NCBI RefSeq assembly: GCF_037076565.1 | Contig: NZ_AP029028.1 | Span: forward strand, 4,526,001-4,590,000 | DNA length: 64,000 bases | Reading direction: 5' to 3' | Source: Herbaspirillum sp. DW155 | GTDB taxonomy: Bacteria; Pseudomonadota; Gammaproteobacteria; Burkholderiales; Burkholderiaceae_D | Part shown: piece by piece, positions 44,468 through 52,725 of the stretch | Layout of the letters: every line of letters starts with the position of its first letter | Position numbering within the stretch: the first letter of the stretch is position 1 | The notes under the pieces: model-generated | Databases searched by the model: none | Seen by the model: only the letters and a program-made list of their open reading frames with translations | What the model was told of the DNA's origin: nothing | Program-made: the position numbers and the translations under genes

Positions 44468-45613
44468 ATGAAAACCAAACTGGCAATCAAGGCAGGCGTA
44501 CTGGCAGCCATGCTGGCCTGTGCAGGCATGGCACATGCCGAACTGACCATCGGCGTGGTGATGTCGCTGACCGGTCCCGGTTCGGGCCTGGGCATTCCGG
44601 CCAAGAACGGCTTTGCGCTGTGGCCCGAGACCATCGGCGGCGAGAAGGTCAAGATGATCATCCTCGACGACGCCACCGATCCCACCCAGGCCAGCAAGAA
44701 CGCGCGCCGCCTGGTGGCCGAGGACAAGGTGGACCTGCTCATCGGCTCGGCCGCCGTGCCGCCCACGCTGGCCGTGGCCGACGTGGCGCTGGAATCGCAG
44801 ACGGTGCAGCTGGCCATCTCCCCTATCGAGACCGCTGAAGGAAAAGACGCCTGGACCTTCCGCCTGCCGCAATCGACCGCCGTCATGGCCGGTGGCGTAG
44901 TGGAGCAGATGAAGAAGATGGGCGTAAAAACCATCGGCTTCCTCGGCTACTCCGACTCCTATGGAGAGAACTGGCTCAAGGAAGTACAGCGCCTGGCCAC
45001 CGCCGCCGGCATGAAGATGGGTACGGTGGAACGCTTCTCGCGCGCCGACACCAGCGTGACCGCACAAGCCCTGCGCGTGGTCAGTTCCAACCCGGATGCA
45101 GTGCTGGTGGTGGCCTCCGGCAGCGGCGCGGCCATGCCGCACAAGGCGCTCATCGAACGCGGCTACAAGGGCAAGATCTTCCAGACCCACAGTGCCGCCT
45201 CGCGCGACCTGATCCGCCTGGGCGGCAAGGATGTGGAAGGTGCCTACGTCATCTCGGGACCGGCCGTGGTGCCGGAAGCCCTGCCGGACGGCAATCCCTC
45301 CAAGCCGCTGGCGACGGATTTCGTCACGCGTTACGAGAAGCAGTTTGGCGCAGGTACGCGCAATCTCTTCGCGGCGCATACCTATGATGCGCAACTGGTG
45401 CTGCAAAAGGTGGTGCCGATGGCGCTCAAGAAAGCCAAACCCGGTACGCCCGCCTTCCGTGCGGCCCTGAAGGAAGCGCTGGAAAGCGCCGGTCCGATCC
45501 AGATCTCGCAGGGCACGCTGAATTACTCGCCCAAGGATCACTTCGGCCTGGGTGATGATGCGCGCATCATGCTGACCATCCAGAACGGCAACTGGAAGGC
45601 GGTCAATCCGTAA
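44468..45613 (+). CDS. ABC transporter substrate-binding protein of the hydroxycinnamate operon
   Basis: This 381-residue periplasmic protein has a signal peptide (cleavage after MAHA) and a Peripla_BP_6 fold (ELTIGVVMSLTGPGSGLGIP). GGAGACGGAG precedes the ATG. It is a different subgroup from the van- and pca-linked binding proteins. Next to a feruloyl-CoA synthetase operon it resembles CouP-type proteins that bind coumarate, ferulate and related acids. Its permease and ATPases follow directly. Confidence 0.9.
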   Translation: MKTKLAIKAGVLAAMLACAGMAHAELTIGVVMSLTGPGSGLGIPAKNGFALWPETIGGEKVKMIILDDATDPTQASKNARRLVAEDKVDLLIGSAAVPPTLAVADVALESQTVQLAISPIETAEGKDAWTFRLPQSTAVMAGGVVEQMKKMGVKTIGFLGYSDSYGENWLKEVQRLATAAGMKMGTVERFSRADTSVTAQALRVVSSNPDAVLVVASGSGAAMPHKALIERGYKGKIFQTHSAASRDLIRLGGKDVEGAYVISGPAVVPEALPDGNPSKPLATDFVTRYEKQFGAGTRNLFAAHTYDAQLVLQKVVPMALKKAKPGTPAFRAALKEALESAGPIQISQGTLNYSPKDHFGLGDDARIMLTIQNGNWKAVNP

Positions 45614-45673
45614 TCCGCCCTGCCCTGTCCGCGCGGCGGCGCGAGGTCTCCAGCTTGCGCCGCCGTTTTCCAG

Positions 45674-45692
45674 CCTGACGTTTTCTGCACCA
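45674..45692 (+). repeat. 17-base intergenic repeat, copy 2
   Basis: CCTGACGTTTTCTGCACCA contains the 17-mer of 34664-34680. It lies 11 bases before the permease gene start at 45703. Confidence 0.7.
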
Positions 45693-45702
45693 CACCCGAA
45701 CC

Positions 45703-46743
45703 ATGGACTCCTCCATCGCCGCCATCCTGACCCTGGATGGCCTGACCAACGGCATCGTCTATGGCCTGATCGCCATTGCACTGGTGCTGGTCTTTACGGT
45801 CACCCGCATCCTCTTCATTCCGCAGGGTGAATTCGTCGCCTATGGCGCACTCACCCTGGCCATGCTGCAGCAAGGCCAGCGCCCCGGCCCGCTGTGGCTG
45901 CTGCTGGTGCTGGCCGTGTGTGCGGCCGGCATGCAGGCCGCGCAGCTCTTGCGCGCCGGGCAGGCTGCACTGTTGCCGCGCACGTTGCTGGGTACGCTGG
46001 GCGTACCCATCGCCATTGCCGCGCTGGTCTGGTGGGCCGCACCCCAGCAGTTCGCCCTGCCGGTGCAGGTGCTGCTGACGCTGCTGCTCATCACCGCAAT
46101 CGGGCCACTGATGTATCAGGTGGTCTATGAATCGATGGCCGATGCCAGCGTGCTGCAACTACTGATCGTCTCGGTCGGCATCCACCTGGCCATGACCGGA
46201 CTGGGGCTGGTGTTCTTCGGGGCCGAGGGTTTCCGTACGCCGGCCTTCTGGGATGAGCGCTGGAATCTCGCTTCGCTCACGCTCAGCGCGCAAACCGTGG
46301 TGGTGGTCGCCGCCGCCGCTGCGCTGCTGGTGGCGCTGTGGCTGTTCTCCGGGCGCACGCTGTATGGCAAGGCGCTGCGCGCCACGGCGGTCAATCGCCT
46401 GGGCGCACGGCTCATGGGAATCTCCACGACGCTGGCGGGCAAATTGTCCTTTGCCGTCGCGGCGTTTATCGGTGCTCTGTCGGGCGTCTTGATCGGTCCG
46501 ATGAGCACCATTTTTTATGACTCGGGTTTCCTGATCGGCTTGAAGGGTTTCGTCGCCGCCACCATCGGTGCGCTGGCGAGCTTCCCGGCGGCGGCAGGAG
46601 GCGCGCTGCTGGTGGGCCTGCTGGAATCCTTCAGTTCCTTCTGGGCCAGCGACTTCAAGGAGGTGATCGTGTTCCTGGCGCTGTTGCCGATCCTGCTGTG
46701 GCGCTCGCTGGTCACGCCCGCGCATGACGAGGACGAGGAATAA
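45703..46743 (+). CDS. ABC transporter permease, LivH type
   Basis: This 346-residue permease has about eight to nine helices. It begins [20 protein letters not shown] and has [20 protein letters not shown] in place of the usual NFINLAHG motif. A longer hydrophobic middle segment ([20 protein letters not shown]) makes it larger than typical LivH. Its stop overlaps the next start. It works with the binding protein upstream and the ATPases downstream. Confidence 0.88.
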   Translation: MDSSIAAILTLDGLTNGIVYGLIAIALVLVFTVTRILFIPQGEFVAYGALTLAMLQQGQRPGPLWLLLVLAVCAAGMQAAQLLRAGQAALLPRTLLGTLGVPIAIAALVWWAAPQQFALPVQVLLTLLLITAIGPLMYQVVYESMADASVLQLLIVSVGIHLAMTGLGLVFFGAEGFRTPAFWDERWNLASLTLSAQTVVVVAAAAALLVALWLFSGRTLYGKALRATAVNRLGARLMGISTTLAGKLSFAVAAFIGALSGVLIGPMSTIFYDSGFLIGLKGFVAATIGALASFPAAAGGALLVGLLESFSSFWASDFKEVIVFLALLPILLWRSLVTPAHDEDEE

Positions 46744-46745
46744 TG

Positions 46746-48533
46746 ATGAACAAACGACTCCCTCTCTACGCGTTGCTGCTCGTGTTGGCGCTGTTCCCCA
46801 TCCTGCCCACCCCGCAGTTCTGGGTGATCCAGGCAAACTACATCGGCCTGTATGCGCTGGTGGCCATCGGCCTGGTACTGCTGACCGGCATCGGCGGCAT
46901 GACTTCCTTCGGGCAGGCAGCCTTCGTCGGCATGGGTGCCTACACCACCTCTTACCTGACCACCGTGCATGGCGTATCACCCTGGCTGACGCTGCCGGCA
47001 GGATTGCTCATCACCGGCGTGTCGGCCTATGTGCTGGGCCGCATCACCCTGCGCATGTCCGGCCACTACCTGCCGCTGGCCACCATCGCCTGGGGCATCA
47101 GCCTGTACTTCCTGTTCGGCAAGGTGGATTTTCTGGGCAAGTATGACGGCATCTCCGGCATTCCCGCGCTGCAGCTGGCGGGCATGGACCTGGCCAAGGA
47201 GCGCCACCTGTATTACCTGATCTGGGCCATCGTGCTGGCCGCCGCGTGGGTCTCGCTGAACCTGCTGGATTCGCGCGCGGGACGTGCCATCCGCGCCCTC
47301 AAGGGTGGCCGTTCGATGGCCGAGGCCATGGGCGTGGATACGGGACGCTACAAGATCCTCATCTTCGTCTTTGCCGCGCTGCTGGCCTCGGTCTCGGGAT
47401 GGCTGTTCGCGCACATGCAGCGCACCGTCAATCCGTCGCCCTTCAGCCTTTCCATGGGCATCGAGTATCTGTTCATCGTGGTGGTCGGCGGCATCGCCCA
47501 TATCTGGGGTGCGCTGCTGGGTGCGGGTGTATTGAAACTGCTGTCGGACCAGTTGCAGGTGCTGCTGCCGGCGCTGCTGGGCGATGGCGGCAGTTATGAA
47601 AGCATCGTCTTCGGCCTGATCCTGATCCTGTTGCTGAAATACGCACGCGGCGGACTGTGGCCGTGGGTGCGCGCGCTGTGGCTGCGTGCCTTCCCGGCCG
47701 CGCCGGCACCACTGCGGGTGGCCGGCACCGCTGCGATGGACAAGCGCAACGGCCCCGCACGCGGTGCGCCGCTGCTGCAAGTGGACCAGATCAACAAGCG
47801 CTTCGGCGGGCTGGTGGCGGTCAATGACGTGTCCTTCAACGTGAAGGCGGGCGAGATCGTCGGCCTGATCGGTCCCAATGGCGCGGGCAAATCGACCACC
47901 TTCAATCTGGTCACCGGCCTGCTGCATGCCAGCGGCGGACGGGTCAGTTTCAACGGCCGCGACATCGCCGGTCTGCCGGCACGTGCCATCGCACGGCTCG
48001 GTATCGCCCGCACCTTCCAGCACGTGCGGCTGCTGCCGGGCATGACGGTACTGGAGAACGTGGCGTTGGGTGCGCACATGCGCAGCCAGCAGGGTTTCCT
48101 GCGCAATACGGTCAATGCCATGCTGCATCTGGAACGCGCCGAAGAGAAGGCGCTGCTGGACGAAGCGGCACGCGCCCTGCATCGTGTCGGCCTGCAGCAT
48201 CTGATGCACGAACAGGCGGGCAACCTGGCGCTGGGCCAGCAACGCATCCTGGAGATCGCCCGCGCGCTGTGCTGCGATCCCTTGCTGCTGTTGCTCGATG
48301 AACCGGCCGCAGGCTTGCGCCATCTGGAAAAGCAGGCGCTCTCCAAGGTGCTGCAGGAGTTGCGCGCCGATGGCATGAGCATCCTGCTGGTGGAACATGA
48401 CATGGAATTCGTCATGGAACTGACCGACCACATCGTGGTGATGGAATTCGGCACCAAGATCGCCGAAGGCACACCGCAAGAGATCAGCCGGCATCCTGCC
48501 GTGATCGAAGCCTACCTGGGTGGAATCGAATGA
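46746..48533 (+). CDS. ABC transporter permease-ATPase fusion, LivM-LivG
   Basis: One 595-residue protein joins a LivM permease (residues about 1-310, with GIGGMTSFGQAAFVGMGAYT) to a LivG ATPase (about 340-595). The ATPase part has Walker A GPNGAGKSTTF, signature LALGQQRILEIA and Walker B LLLLDEPAAGLRH. In the livHMGF set at 28343-31698 these are separate. ATGs at 46743 and 46746 are both possible; the second is better spaced from AGGA. The join removes the usual livM/livG gene boundary without loss of motifs. Confidence 0.9.
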   Translation: MNKRLPLYALLLVLALFPILPTPQFWVIQANYIGLYALVAIGLVLLTGIGGMTSFGQAAFVGMGAYTTSYLTTVHGVSPWLTLPAGLLITGVSAYVLGRITLRMSGHYLPLATIAWGISLYFLFGKVDFLGKYDGISGIPALQLAGMDLAKERHLYYLIWAIVLAAAWVSLNLLDSRAGRAIRALKGGRSMAEAMGVDTGRYKILIFVFAALLASVSGWLFAHMQRTVNPSPFSLSMGIEYLFIVVVGGIAHIWGALLGAGVLKLLSDQLQVLLPALLGDGGSYESIVFGLILILLLKYARGGLWPWVRALWLRAFPAAPAPLRVAGTAAMDKRNGPARGAPLLQVDQINKRFGGLVAVNDVSFNVKAGEIVGLIGPNGAGKSTTFNLVTGLLHASGGRVSFNGRDIAGLPARAIARLGIARTFQHVRLLPGMTVLENVALGAHMRSQQGFLRNTVNAMLHLERAEEKALLDEAARALHRVGLQHLMHEQAGNLALGQQRILEIARALCCDPLLLLLDEPAAGLRHLEKQALSKVLQELRADGMSILLVEHDMEFVMELTDHIVVMEFGTKIAEGTPQEISRHPAVIEAYLGGIE

Positions 48534-49285
48534 GCGAACTGGTCCTCGACGTCGCGCAGCTGCGCGCAAGCTATGGCAAGGTGCAGGCGCTGCACGACAT
48601 CAATCTCAAGCTCGAACGCGGCAGCATTGCCACCGTGATCGGGCCCAATGGCGCGGGCAAGTCCACGCTGCTCAACGCCATCATGGGCGTGCTGCCGGCG
48701 CAGGGCACGGTGCGTTATCAAGGCCAGCCGGTGCAACGCTGGAGCCTGGAACAGCGCGTGATGGCGGGCATCGCCCTGGTGCCGGAGCGGCGCGAACTGT
48801 TTTCCACCATGAGCGTGGAAGACAACCTGCTGCTGGGGGGATTTCGCCGCCTGCGCTTGCGGCAGGCACAGCCGCTGGATCAACTGGCCACCGTCTTCGA
48901 TCTGTTCCCGCGACTGAAGGAACGCCGCACCCAGCAGGCCGGCACGCTCTCGGGCGGCGAGCGCCAGATGCTGGCCATCGGACGCGCCATGATGGCCAAG
49001 CCGGAACTGCTGATGCTCGATGAACCGAGCCTCGGTCTGGCGCCGCGCATCGTCAAGGAAATCCTGCATATCGTTTCCGAATTGCGCACGGCCGGCATCT
49101 CGGTGCTGCTGGTGGAACAGAACGCGCGCGCGGCCTTGCAGACGGCCGACTACGGCTACGTGCTGGAACTGGGCAAGGTCACCATGCAAGGTGAGTCGGA
49201 AAAACTGGCGGGCGATCCGCAGGTGATCCAGGCCTATCTGGGATTCGGCAAGAAGGCGGAAGCCGAGGTGGTGGCGGCTTCCTGA
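48530..49285 (+). CDS. ABC transporter ATP-binding protein, LivF type
   Basis: This 251-residue ATPase has Walker A GPNGAGKSTLL, signature LSGGERQML and Walker B LLMLDEPSLGLAP. It overlaps the fusion gene by four bases (ATGA). It completes the hydroxycinnamate transporter. Confidence 0.92.
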   Translation: MSELVLDVAQLRASYGKVQALHDINLKLERGSIATVIGPNGAGKSTLLNAIMGVLPAQGTVRYQGQPVQRWSLEQRVMAGIALVPERRELFSTMSVEDNLLLGGFRRLRLRQAQPLDQLATVFDLFPRLKERRTQQAGTLSGGERQMLAIGRAMMAKPELLMLDEPSLGLAPRIVKEILHIVSELRTAGISVLLVEQNARAALQTADYGYVLELGKVTMQGESEKLAGDPQVIQAYLGFGKKAEAEVVAAS

Positions 49286-49287
49286 GG

Positions 49288-49307
49288 CCTGACGTTTTCT
49301 GCACCAC
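49288..49307 (+). repeat. 17-base intergenic repeat, copy 3
   Basis: CCTGACGTTTTCTGCACCAC shares 19 bases with the 45674 copy and begins three bases after the ATPase stop codon. Confidence 0.7.
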
Positions 49308-49342
49308 GGTATGTCAAAAACACATAAGACGAGGAGACCCAC

Positions 49343-49894
49343 ATGAAAAAGTTTTTCCTGCTGCTGGCCGCACTGATGCTGTCCTTCCAGGTGCATGCGG
49401 CCAGTGACGCCGACAACACCACGCTGGTCCCGCCGCAACCCAAACTGGCCTTCCTGGCGCGCTTCTCGGTGGACCTGGTGGCGCCGGTCTGGGAACTGGG
49501 CAAGACCTCCGACCTGGGCCGCCGCCGCATCATCCCCATCACCGGCGGCAGCTTCAAGGGACCGCTGATCAATGGCGAGATTCTCAACAACGGTGCCGAC
49601 TGGCAGACCGTCACCGCAGACGGCCTGGCCATCATCGATACGCGCTACCTGCTCAAGCTCGACGATGGCGAACTGGTCTACCTGCAAACCCGCGGCGTGC
49701 GCTACGGACCGCCGGAGGTGATGGCCGAGGTCGCCAAGGGCAAGCCGGTCGATCCCTCGCGCTATACCTTCCGGCTGTTCATGAACTTCGAAACCGCCTC
49801 CAGGAAATATGACTGGCTCAACCGTGCCATGGGCGTGGGCTACGCCATGCGGCTGGGCAATGCGGTGGTGTATGACGCCTACCTGCTGAACTGA
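49343..49894 (+). CDS. Secreted DUF3237-family protein
   Basis: This 183-residue protein has a signal peptide (MKKFFLLLAALMLSFQVHA) and a DUF3237 domain (RRIIPITGGSFKGPLINGEI, then ILNNGADWQTVTADGLAIID and LVYLQTRGVRYGP). DUF3237 proteins are mostly cytoplasmic and occur in aromatic and steroid catabolic clusters without a proven function; an exported version beside a binding-protein transporter is unusual. AGGAG precedes the ATG. It sits between the transporter and the acyl-CoA dehydrogenase. Confidence 0.8.
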   Translation: MKKFFLLLAALMLSFQVHAASDADNTTLVPPQPKLAFLARFSVDLVAPVWELGKTSDLGRRRIIPITGGSFKGPLINGEILNNGADWQTVTADGLAIIDTRYLLKLDDGELVYLQTRGVRYGPPEVMAEVAKGKPVDPSRYTFRLFMNFETASRKYDWLNRAMGVGYAMRLGNAVVYDAYLLN

Positions 49895-49910
49895 GACGCG
49901 GAGGATGACC

Positions 49911-51680
49911 ATGCATTACGCCCCACCCCTGCGCGACTTCGCCTTCGTGCTCGATGAAGTGCTGCAGGCACCGCAGGTCTTGCGCGCGCTCCCGGCCCAT
50001 GCCGAGTTCGATGGCGAATTGATGATGCAGGTGCTGGAAGAAGCCGGACGCTTCGCTGCCGATGTGGTGGCCCCCCTGAACGCTATCGGCGATAGCGAGG
50101 GCTGCCGTTTCAATAATGGAACGGTCACCACGCCGACTGGTTTCGCCCAGGCCTACCGGCAATTCTGCGAGGGCGGCTGGCCGGCACTGGCCTGCGCCCC
50201 GGAGCATGGCGGACAGGGCCTACCGCACGTGCTCGATTGCGTGCTCTATGAAATGCTGAGCGCAGCCAATCATGGCTGGACCATGTATCCGGGCCTGCTG
50301 CACGGGGCCTATGCCTGCCTGTGCGCGCATGGCTCGCCCGAGCTGCAGGCGCGCTATCTCGACAAGATCGCCAGCGGCCAGTGGCTGGCCACCATGTGCC
50401 TGACGGAAGCACAGGCCGGCAGTGACCTCGGGCAGTTGCGCACACGTGCGGTGCCGCAGGAGGATGGCAGCTATCGCCTCACGGGCGACAAGATCTTCAT
50501 CTCCGGTGGCGAACACGACCTCACTGACAACATCGTGCATCTGGTACTGGCGCGTCTTCCCGATGCGCTGCCGGGCAGCCGCGGCCTGTCGCTGTTCCTG
50601 GCGCCGCGCATGATGGACGATGGCAGCCGCAATGGCGTGCAATGCACCGGCATCGAACACAAGATGGGGATACATGGCAGCGCCACCTGCAGCCTGCATT
50701 TCGAACAGGCGCAGGCATGGATGGTGGGCGAGCCGGGACGCGGACTGGCCGCCATGTTCGTGATGATGAATGCGGCGCGCCTGCATGTGGGCGCGCAGGG
50801 ACTGGGGCTGGCCGAGGCCGCGTACCAGCGCGCCAGCGCCTATGCACGAGAACGCCGCCAGTCGCGCGCACCGGGCTCGTCGGCGAGCGATCTGATCGTG
50901 CGCCATCCGGCGGTGCAGAAGCTATTGATGGAACAGCGTTGCCGCATCGAGGGCGCGCGCCTGTTGACCTGCTGGGCCGGCCTGCTGCTGGACCTGGCCG
51001 AGCATCATACGGAGGCGGCGATGCGGCGGCGCCATCATGAGCGACTGGAATTCATCACGCCGGTCATCAAGGCCTTCCTCACCGATCAGGGATTCCAGTG
51101 TGCCAGCCGCGCGCTGCAAGTCTTCGGGGGACACGGCTACGTGGTCGAGACGGGGATTGAACAGTTCATGCGCGATGCCCGCATCACCATGATCTACGAG
51201 GGAACCAACGAGATCCAGGCGATCGACTTCCTGATGCGCAAGGTGCTGGGCGATGAAGGGCGGAGGCTGGACGATTTCCTCGCGCTGGTGAGCGCAGAGT
51301 CCGGTGACGCATCCTCGTTTGCGGATCAGGCCCGATCACTGGCAGAGGCTGTGGACAAGTTAAGGGGATTTGCCGCCCGCATTGCTGCAGCAGCAGTGCA
51401 GTCACCCGCTCTGCCCTACTACGTGGCCGATGAGATGCTGCGCCTGACCGGCCATGTGGCACTGGGCTGGATGTGGCTGCGCGCCGGGCGGCGGGCGCTG
51501 TCGGCCATGGCCTCGGACCCGGCCTGGTATGGCGGCAAGCGGGATGCTGCGTGCTATCATTTCGCCTTTGTGTTTGCGGAAGTCCACCAGTTGTCCAGCG
51601 TGATCGAAGGCTGCCTGGCGACCGGGCTGCCGCCTCTTCCCACCGACCTGGACCACCATGCTGCCCAAGAAGCCGGCTGA
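49911..51680 (+). CDS. Acyl-CoA dehydrogenase, long form
   Basis: This 589-residue flavoprotein has a full acyl-CoA dehydrogenase core (MCLTEAQAGSDLGQLRT FAD loop; LQVFGGHGYVVETGIEQF; MIYEGTNEIQAIDF with the probable catalytic Glu) and an extra C-terminal helical domain like DmdC and related enzymes. GGAGG lies six bases before ATG 49911 but touches ATG 49905, so 49911 is preferred. In this operon it could desaturate arylpropionyl-CoA, letting dihydroferulate-type substrates enter the same route. Confidence 0.87.
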   Translation: MHYAPPLRDFAFVLDEVLQAPQVLRALPAHAEFDGELMMQVLEEAGRFAADVVAPLNAIGDSEGCRFNNGTVTTPTGFAQAYRQFCEGGWPALACAPEHGGQGLPHVLDCVLYEMLSAANHGWTMYPGLLHGAYACLCAHGSPELQARYLDKIASGQWLATMCLTEAQAGSDLGQLRTRAVPQEDGSYRLTGDKIFISGGEHDLTDNIVHLVLARLPDALPGSRGLSLFLAPRMMDDGSRNGVQCTGIEHKMGIHGSATCSLHFEQAQAWMVGEPGRGLAAMFVMMNAARLHVGAQGLGLAEAAYQRASAYARERRQSRAPGSSASDLIVRHPAVQKLLMEQRCRIEGARLLTCWAGLLLDLAEHHTEAAMRRRHHERLEFITPVIKAFLTDQGFQCASRALQVFGGHGYVVETGIEQFMRDARITMIYEGTNEIQAIDFLMRKVLGDEGRRLDDFLALVSAESGDASSFADQARSLAEAVDKLRGFAARIAAAAVQSPALPYYVADEMLRLTGHVALGWMWLRAGRRALSAMASDPAWYGGKRDAACYHFAFVFAEVHQLSSVIEGCLATGLPPLPTDLDHHAAQEAG

Positions 51681-52143
51681 TTTCGATTCCGACGACGATG
51701 CTGCGCAAAGCGAGGCGCTGGACCAGCAACTGCTGTTGAGCCTGGTCGGCTACAACTGCCGCCGCGCCTACATCACCATCATGCCGCTGTTCGAAAAGCG
51801 CATGGCCAAGTTCGAACTGCGGCCGGTGGACTTCACGGTGTTGAGTCTGTTGAAGGCCAATCCCGACATCAACCAGAAGCGCCTGTCCAAGGCCATCAAC
51901 GTCTCTCCGCCCAACCTGGCCACCTTGCTGGACAAGCTGGAGCAGCGCGGCCTGGTCATGCGTCAGCGCAATCCGCAGGACCGCCGCTCACAGGTACTGG
52001 CCCTGACCACGGCCGGCATGCGCATGTGCACCAAGGCCGAACAGACCGCCATCGAACTGGAACTCAAGGCCACCGAGATGCTCTCGGATGCCGAGCGCGC
52101 CCAGCTCATCAGCTTGTTGCAGAAGATGTTCCTGCCGCAGTAA
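51658..52143 (+). CDS. MarR-family regulator of the hydroxycinnamate operon
   Basis: This 161-residue protein has a winged helix-turn-helix (NQKRLSKAINVSPPNLATLL; wing RQRNPQDRRSQVLALTTAG). It begins 23 bases inside the acyl-CoA dehydrogenase gene, so it is probably the last gene of the operon. FerC/CouR-type MarR repressors respond to hydroxycinnamoyl-CoA. The palindrome at 39054 is its likely site. Confidence 0.87.
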   Translation: MLPKKPADFDSDDDAAQSEALDQQLLLSLVGYNCRRAYITIMPLFEKRMAKFELRPVDFTVLSLLKANPDINQKRLSKAINVSPPNLATLLDKLEQRGLVMRQRNPQDRRSQVLALTTAGMRMCTKAEQTAIELELKATEMLSDAERAQLISLLQKMFLPQ

Positions 52144-52163
52144 GCGGCATTTTTCATGCCCTC

Positions 52164-52439
52164 TCAACGCAGGAAGACCAGCTCCGCGTAGCTGGGGTTG
52201 GCGTGTGCGCGCTGGTATTGCTTCAGGTCTTCGACGACCTGGGCGCGCGTCAGGCCAGTCTGGCCGGCCGGGGCGGCCGCAGCGGTGCTGGTGGTAGCGG
52301 TGGGCGCGGCCTTTGCCGTGGCCGTGCTGGCGCCATCGTCGGCGTAGGCGGCCTGCGCGATCAGGCTGGTCAGGGACAGTGCGGCGATCAGGGCGAGTTG
52401 CCGGGTGAAGTGGTTGTTCAGGGTGTTCAAGGTGTTCAT
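52164..52439 (-). CDS. Small exported DUF4148-like protein
   Basis: From ATG 52439 (GGGAG upstream) the protein is 91 residues: a signal peptide ending AAYA, a low-complexity Ala/Thr linker, then GLTRAQVVEDLKQYQRAHANP, which resembles the DUF4148 motif common in Burkholderiales. Function unknown. It converges on the MarR gene. Confidence 0.72.
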   Translation of the reverse strand: MNTLNTLNNHFTRQLALIAALSLTSLIAQAAYADDGASTATAKAAPTATTSTAAAAPAGQTGLTRAQVVEDLKQYQRAHANPSYAELVFLR

Positions 52440-52725
52440 GTTCTGCTCCCTGGAATGCAAGCGGATGCAGCGTGATGCGTATCTCTTAACGATGCTTCAT
52501 TCCCATGCAAGAATTTTATCGATCCCCGCCCATGAGAAAAACTTGGTCTCCGGCAATGCTCTTTTTCACTGAGTGAAAAAATGTCGCCGGGAATCTTTCC
52601 CTTATGCAATCAAGTGGTATGACAAATGATGAGTTGCACCGTTTTTCTCCGTCTTCCCTTGGCTTTCGCCACGGCCGTAGCGCGTCAGAATTGCTAAATC
52701 ATATAAATAATTTGAAGGAACCTGC

